A stretch of DNA of 64,000 nucleotides, taken from Coprococcus phoceensis. GTDB taxonomy: Bacteria; Bacillota; Clostridia; Lachnospirales; Lachnospiraceae. Position 1 is the stretch's first letter; every line of letters starts with the position of its first letter. The translations under genes were made by a program, and so were the position numbers. This document shows, piece by piece, positions 60,762 through 64,000 of this stretch. The DNA is taken from NCBI RefSeq assembly GCF_900104635.1, contig NZ_FNWC01000007.1:965420-1029419 (forward strand), written 5' to 3'. Below the pieces are notes generated by a model that made no database searches, was not told the origin of the DNA, and saw only the letters and a program-made list of their open reading frames with translations.

Positions 60762-61979
60762 CTATCCCTCCATCTCTGATAGTGTATCTTTAGGATTTGT
60801 CCGTAAAACAGGGATCACTGATATTCCAATTCCAATAAAAAGTATCATAGCACCACTCATAATAAGTATTCCTACATCTGATAACTGTGGGCTAATTTTT
60901 ACTGCCAATGTAGAAATATTTTTTCCTGCAAATAATAGGTCTTTCAATTTTTCTGCTAAAATATTTCCTATAGCAATAGAACATACTGAAGAAGCTGCAA
61001 ATACCAAAAAACTCTCCAATAATAGCTGCGACAGTATTGAACATTTCGTTTTTCCCAAACTAATATAAACTGCTATTTCCTTTTTTCTCACTCTCATCCA
61101 CATGCATAAAAGGAGTGTTATAACAATTGCAGATGTTCCTAATGTCAGATATAACATTAATTTTACAACTTGCATAACCTGTTCGAGTGGTTGTTTCATT
61201 TGTCGAAATAGCATATCTGATTTTGTTAGTTCAACTTTATCTCCTAAAATATTTTTCATTTCCCTTTCTATCTTTTCTAGATTTTCTGGATTTTTTAAAT
61301 ATACAAAAACACTTTCATATCCGCTTGTATCCTGCAATGTTATTATGGATTCTGTTTTTGCATAGATAGTATTTTCAATCCGATAAACAGATGCCATTTC
61401 CTTCGACTGTTTTCTTTCCGAACCTGACAAATAATACCCTGAGATAACTCCTTCCAGTTTCTTCCCATCATCTGTCTCTAAAGTGAGTACATCTCCAATC
61501 TCTAACTTATTAGTCTCTGCTAATATTTGATTTACGAGGACTTCATTTTTTTCTTTTGGATACTTTCCTTTTACAATTCGAACTTCAGAATCTGCAAAAG
61601 CACCGTCTAATTTTAAATCATCATAACCGACCAATCGAACCTGAAGATTTTCTGTATTTGTATTTTGGTTTTCTGTTACCGTTTGAAAATTTGACGGATA
61701 TACAGGCAATGTGGTATTTTTATTAATCCTATCTATGCCCTTCAAGTCCTGTATTCTATTTATGTCTTCCGTTGTGATCGGATTGTTATTTTCCATAATT
61801 CCCGCTAATATTTTTGTCTTTGTTTTTTTCTGCAGTTCGCTTTTTGCCTCATTTGAAGCTTTTAAAATAATCCCTGTACTTAAAATCATCGCTTCTGAAA
61901 TCAAGAGTACCAAAAACAAAATTACTGTTTTTGATTTTTTTCTTATCAAATACCGAACTGCTCTTTTCGCACTTCCCAA
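60762..61979 (-). CDS. FtsX-like ABC permease (405 aa)
   Basis: TTG 61979 behind TAGGAGGAAATAAA. MacB/FtsX topology: helix near residues 15-35 (KTVILFLVLLISEAMILSTG), extracellular domain of ~230 residues, then three helices (LTLGTSAIVITLLLCMW; LLLESFLVFAASSVCSIAIG; IMSGAMILFIGIGISVIPVL). It is related in plan but not closely in sequence to the two tandem permeases. It is preceded by a lipoprotein gene, an arrangement seen in MacAB-like export or resistance systems. Confidence 0.9.
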   Translation of the reverse strand: MGSAKRAVRYLIRKKSKTVILFLVLLISEAMILSTGIILKASNEAKSELQKKTKTKILAGIMENNNPITTEDINRIQDLKGIDRINKNTTLPVYPSNFQTVTENQNTNTENLQVRLVGYDDLKLDGAFADSEVRIVKGKYPKEKNEVLVNQILAETNKLEIGDVLTLETDDGKKLEGVISGYYLSGSERKQSKEMASVYRIENTIYAKTESIITLQDTSGYESVFVYLKNPENLEKIEREMKNILGDKVELTKSDMLFRQMKQPLEQVMQVVKLMLYLTLGTSAIVITLLLCMWMRVRKKEIAVYISLGKTKCSILSQLLLESFLVFAASSVCSIAIGNILAEKLKDLLFAGKNISTLAVKISPQLSDVGILIMSGAMILFIGIGISVIPVLRTNPKDTLSEMEG

Positions 61980-61993
61980 TTTATTTCCTCCTA

Positions 61994-62479
61994 CTATTTT
62001 TGAAAATGATCTATAATTACACGAGTGGCCAAGAAGGTTCCGTCTTCCTGATATTCCCCATACAGAAAGACTGCTGATGATTTTTTTACATCGTCTTTTG
62101 TTCCCGCCTCCAAAGTTACATTCGTAATTGTGGAATTTGAAATTTGAAATTGTGTATTATCAGCATACTGTACAGAAATTTTTTCTACACCTTCTGTGTT
62201 CTCTCCACCTGCTGGTGCAGTCATAGTATCTTCTGTAGCACTTCCTTTTCCGAGTGTGCAGCCTGTTTCTGTAAAATCAATTACTGTTCCAACCAAATTA
62301 GCATTTTTTAAAGCACTTGTTCCTTCGCTGTTCTCTGCGTTATTTTCAGTTTGGTTCATACTATCTGTTGAATTTTCTGTCGAAGGAACTTCTGGTTTAT
62401 TCATGCTATCATTTCCACATCCTATTAAAGTTCCAAATAAACAAACTGTTAATATTACCGTTGCAATTTTTTTCTTCAT
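61994..62479 (-). CDS. Secreted lipoprotein of the RumC locus
   Basis: 161 residues with a lipobox: KIATVILTVCLFGTLIGC, so Cys21 should be lipidated. A Ser/Thr/Asn/Glu linker (~40 residues) precedes a small beta domain (NANLVGTVIDFTETGCTLGK, DNTQFQISNSTITNVTLEAG, FLATRVIID). It starts 15 bases before the permease at 61979. It may act as an immunity lipoprotein binding RumC outside the cell, or as the adaptor of the ABC complex; not established. Confidence 0.85.
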   Translation of the reverse strand: MKKKIATVILTVCLFGTLIGCGNDSMNKPEVPSTENSTDSMNQTENNAENSEGTSALKNANLVGTVIDFTETGCTLGKGSATEDTMTAPAGGENTEGVEKISVQYADNTQFQISNSTITNVTLEAGTKDDVKKSSAVFLYGEYQEDGTFLATRVIIDHFQK

Positions 62480-62568
62480 AAATTATATCCTCCAATATTT
62501 TGATACTTTTATTATAAAAATCTCTTTTATGTTTATCACGTTTTTTATGTGTAATTTATGTGTAGAAT

Positions 62569-63411
62569 TTAAAAAAGCGTTGTAAAACTCCACAAATTAT
62601 TGATTTGACTTTCTAAAGTTTCATAGTTCCATAATTTTTCGCTTCTTTTTTTACTATTGGGATCATGGACACAAATCTTTCCATCTTTCATTCCTGTCAA
62701 GACAATAAAATGTCCGGTTGTTGTAAAATCTCCTGGACGCATGGCACAAATGATCGGATGTCCTAATTCTAATTCCGTCTGAATACTATCTTTGCCTAAT
62801 GGAATCTCACTTCCTTGTATCCCAAAATAACTTCCTACATCTGTCATCATGTTCCAACTACTTCCTACCCCCTCTACATAATATCCATTTTTTTCTGCAT
62901 ACTGCGCTACTTGGTAAGGTGTTGCTTGCTTATTCTCTGTAAGTCCCACTATAACCATAGAAAGTGCTGTTGGACCACACCCGTTTACTGCAAACATGCT
63001 ATCTCCATAATTTTGATAGCCCCATCTTTCATCCCATTGTAATAGTAATGGAATTTCTCCACTCCTTGTTTCCCCTACTGTTTCCGCTGGTGAATTATTT
63101 TTCTTTTCAGGATAATTCAATACAAACTCTATAGTTTCTATATTTGTCGTGAGCAGTTCCAAAAGTTCTTCTGGGTACTGACTTTTATTTTCTACGATAT
63201 CTTTGATACGAAAATCATAATTTGACATTTTTTGCAATCTTTCCTCTATGCCCTCATTTTCCGCAGTGTGACTCACAATATTTTGTAATTGTATATCCTT
63301 GTATTTTCTATAGAAATACATCCCCGTACAACTTATAAAAACAATAATTCCCCAAAAAGCTATCCTTTTTATTACTCGTATTTTTCTCTTTTTTCTGCTC
63401 TTTCGTACCAT
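62569..63411 (-). CDS. Membrane-anchored C39-like cysteine peptidase
   Basis: 280 residues. An N-terminal basic stretch and one helix (IAFWGIIVFISCTGMYFYRK) anchor the protein with the catalytic part outside. The papain-like C39-type domain spans ~125-280: oxyanion Gln and Cys in LLLQWDERWGYQNYG..NGCGPTALSM, His in TTGHFIVLTGM, Asp in ICVHDPNS. Such stand-alone extracellular C39-like proteins cleave peptides or are non-bacteriocin peptidases. At this locus it could remove the RumC leader or degrade RumC. Confidence 0.88.
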   Translation of the reverse strand: MVRKSRKKRKIRVIKRIAFWGIIVFISCTGMYFYRKYKDIQLQNIVSHTAENEGIEERLQKMSNYDFRIKDIVENKSQYPEELLELLTTNIETIEFVLNYPEKKNNSPAETVGETRSGEIPLLLQWDERWGYQNYGDSMFAVNGCGPTALSMVIVGLTENKQATPYQVAQYAEKNGYYVEGVGSSWNMMTDVGSYFGIQGSEIPLGKDSIQTELELGHPIICAMRPGDFTTTGHFIVLTGMKDGKICVHDPNSKKRSEKLWNYETLESQINNLWSFTTLF

Positions 63412-63447
63412 TCTTATTTAACCTCCCTTCAGCTTTATAAAATCACC

Positions 63448-64000
63448 TTATTTAGTGTTACTAATAACATTCTTATATTTCATATCCGTGAAACAAGCAA
63501 AGCATTCTTGCATAGTAAATTCTTTCCTATCTCCAAAAATCAGTTCAAACTGCACCAGTGGCTCTCCTCCATAAAAGGATATCGCCACTTTAGCTCCACT
63601 GTTATCCCTTGCATACTCCACAGCACGTTTTGCCACTTCCCAAGTCATAGCTTTTGGCGAGAAATTCCGGTACCCTTCATTATGTTCGTTATAAATACAG
63701 TAGCGGCATCTCATGTTGCACTGTTCTGTCAGTTCCAGGATGACCTGCTGCAGATCGTACCGGAGCAAGTCCCTTAATGTTTCATCTGTTTCCCTTACAA
63801 ACTTTAAATTCGGTGAAACCTGCAGGATATGCTCTGCTTCTACCATCTCCCAGATGTTTCTGTATGCAGCCTCCAGTTCTTCTTCTGAAGCCCCCTCCTC
63901 CTCATCCGGAAGTTTTGTCTGTTCAAACAGGCTTTTTAAGATCTGGTATTCATTTACCCCGCACTCAAACACTTTTCCGGTTCCTGTATCATACATATAC
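63448..64000 (-). pseudogene. rumMC: Truncated second copy of the radical SAM sactisynthase
   Basis: The reading frame enters from beyond 64000 and matches 56046-56505 of the complete enzyme almost base for base from about 63540 upward. It includes CNMRCRYC and [10 protein letters not shown], then switches abruptly to an unrelated 29-residue tail (FGDRKEFTMQECFACFTD...) and stops. It therefore keeps only about the first 183 of 513 residues: no rest of the SAM barrel and no SPASM domain. One substitution (DNSGAK for DNSGDK) shows independent drift. R. gnavus E1 has two maturases, so this probably is the remnant of the second. Confidence 0.85.

Noticed and set aside
1..64000. tRNA and rRNA genes
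   Set aside because: I saw no cloverleaf-like or rRNA-like stretch on either strand while reading; not tested with a covariance model.

Overview
The window is low-GC Firmicutes DNA of gut Lachnospiraceae type. The strongest taxonomic clue is that it carries both a ruminococcin A lantibiotic locus (three RumA precursors) and a ruminococcin C sactipeptide locus (four RumC-type precursors with a radical SAM maturase). I know this pair from Ruminococcus (Mediterraneibacter) gnavus E1, so the host is probably R. gnavus or a close relative. Most genes are on the minus strand.

Region 1 (1-1300): the start of an ABC-transporter ATPase (running off the window) behind a TetR regulator, with a perfect 25-bp-arm palindrome between them. 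Region 2 (1500-14600): a minus-strand accessory block typical of large integrative/conjugative elements. It holds an LPD28-like protein, several unknowns, a PD-(D/E)XK (Rpn-type) transposase/nuclease, and a MoxR-type AAA+ ATPase coupled to a HEXXH+VWA protein and two very large helical proteins. Region 3 (15400-22500): a 4.8-kb AT-rich cassette bounded by perfect 49-bp inverted repeats. Inside are a nucleotidyltransferase-GNAT fusion plus ATP-grasp ligase facing right, and a large P-loop ATPase facing left. Just outside are a consensus extended -10 promoter and a tyrosine recombinase. It looks like an invertible, phase-variable switch and is the best candidate here for an undescribed system. 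Region 4 (22000-29800): Rpn-type genes and relics, a RecD2-like helicase, a membrane protein, an SSB with a charged tail, DUF4313-like and DUF262 proteins, mostly each followed by its own hairpin terminator.

Region 5 (30000-48070): an 18.1-kb module bounded by 66-bp direct repeats that copy the 3' end of an alpha/beta-hydrolase gene. It contains an Agr-type quorum-sensing operon (xre-agrA-agrC-agrD-agrB-receiver, with an agrD of only 50 codons), a secreted DUF6973-like protein, and the full ruminococcin A locus (rumA1A2A3-rumM-rumT; rumR-rumK; rumF-E-G-H-R2). It ends in relics of a class B sortase and a radical-SAM-like gene. Region 6 (48080-64000): the ruminococcin C locus and its flank. This has an ECF sigma factor with its anti-sigma factor, a secreted protein and a hydrolase; four RumC-type precursors; an M16 peptidase; an ABC exporter; the sactisynthase; a BceAB-like immunity set with two nearly identical tandem FtsX permeases; a lipoprotein; a C39-like anchored peptidase; and a truncated second sactisynthase copy at the right edge.

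Functionally, the right half is an antimicrobial-peptide island with two independent peptide systems, their exporters and immunity pumps, next to a cell-density sensor. The left half is mobile-element cargo. Family assignments come from motifs I could read in the translations; no database search was run.
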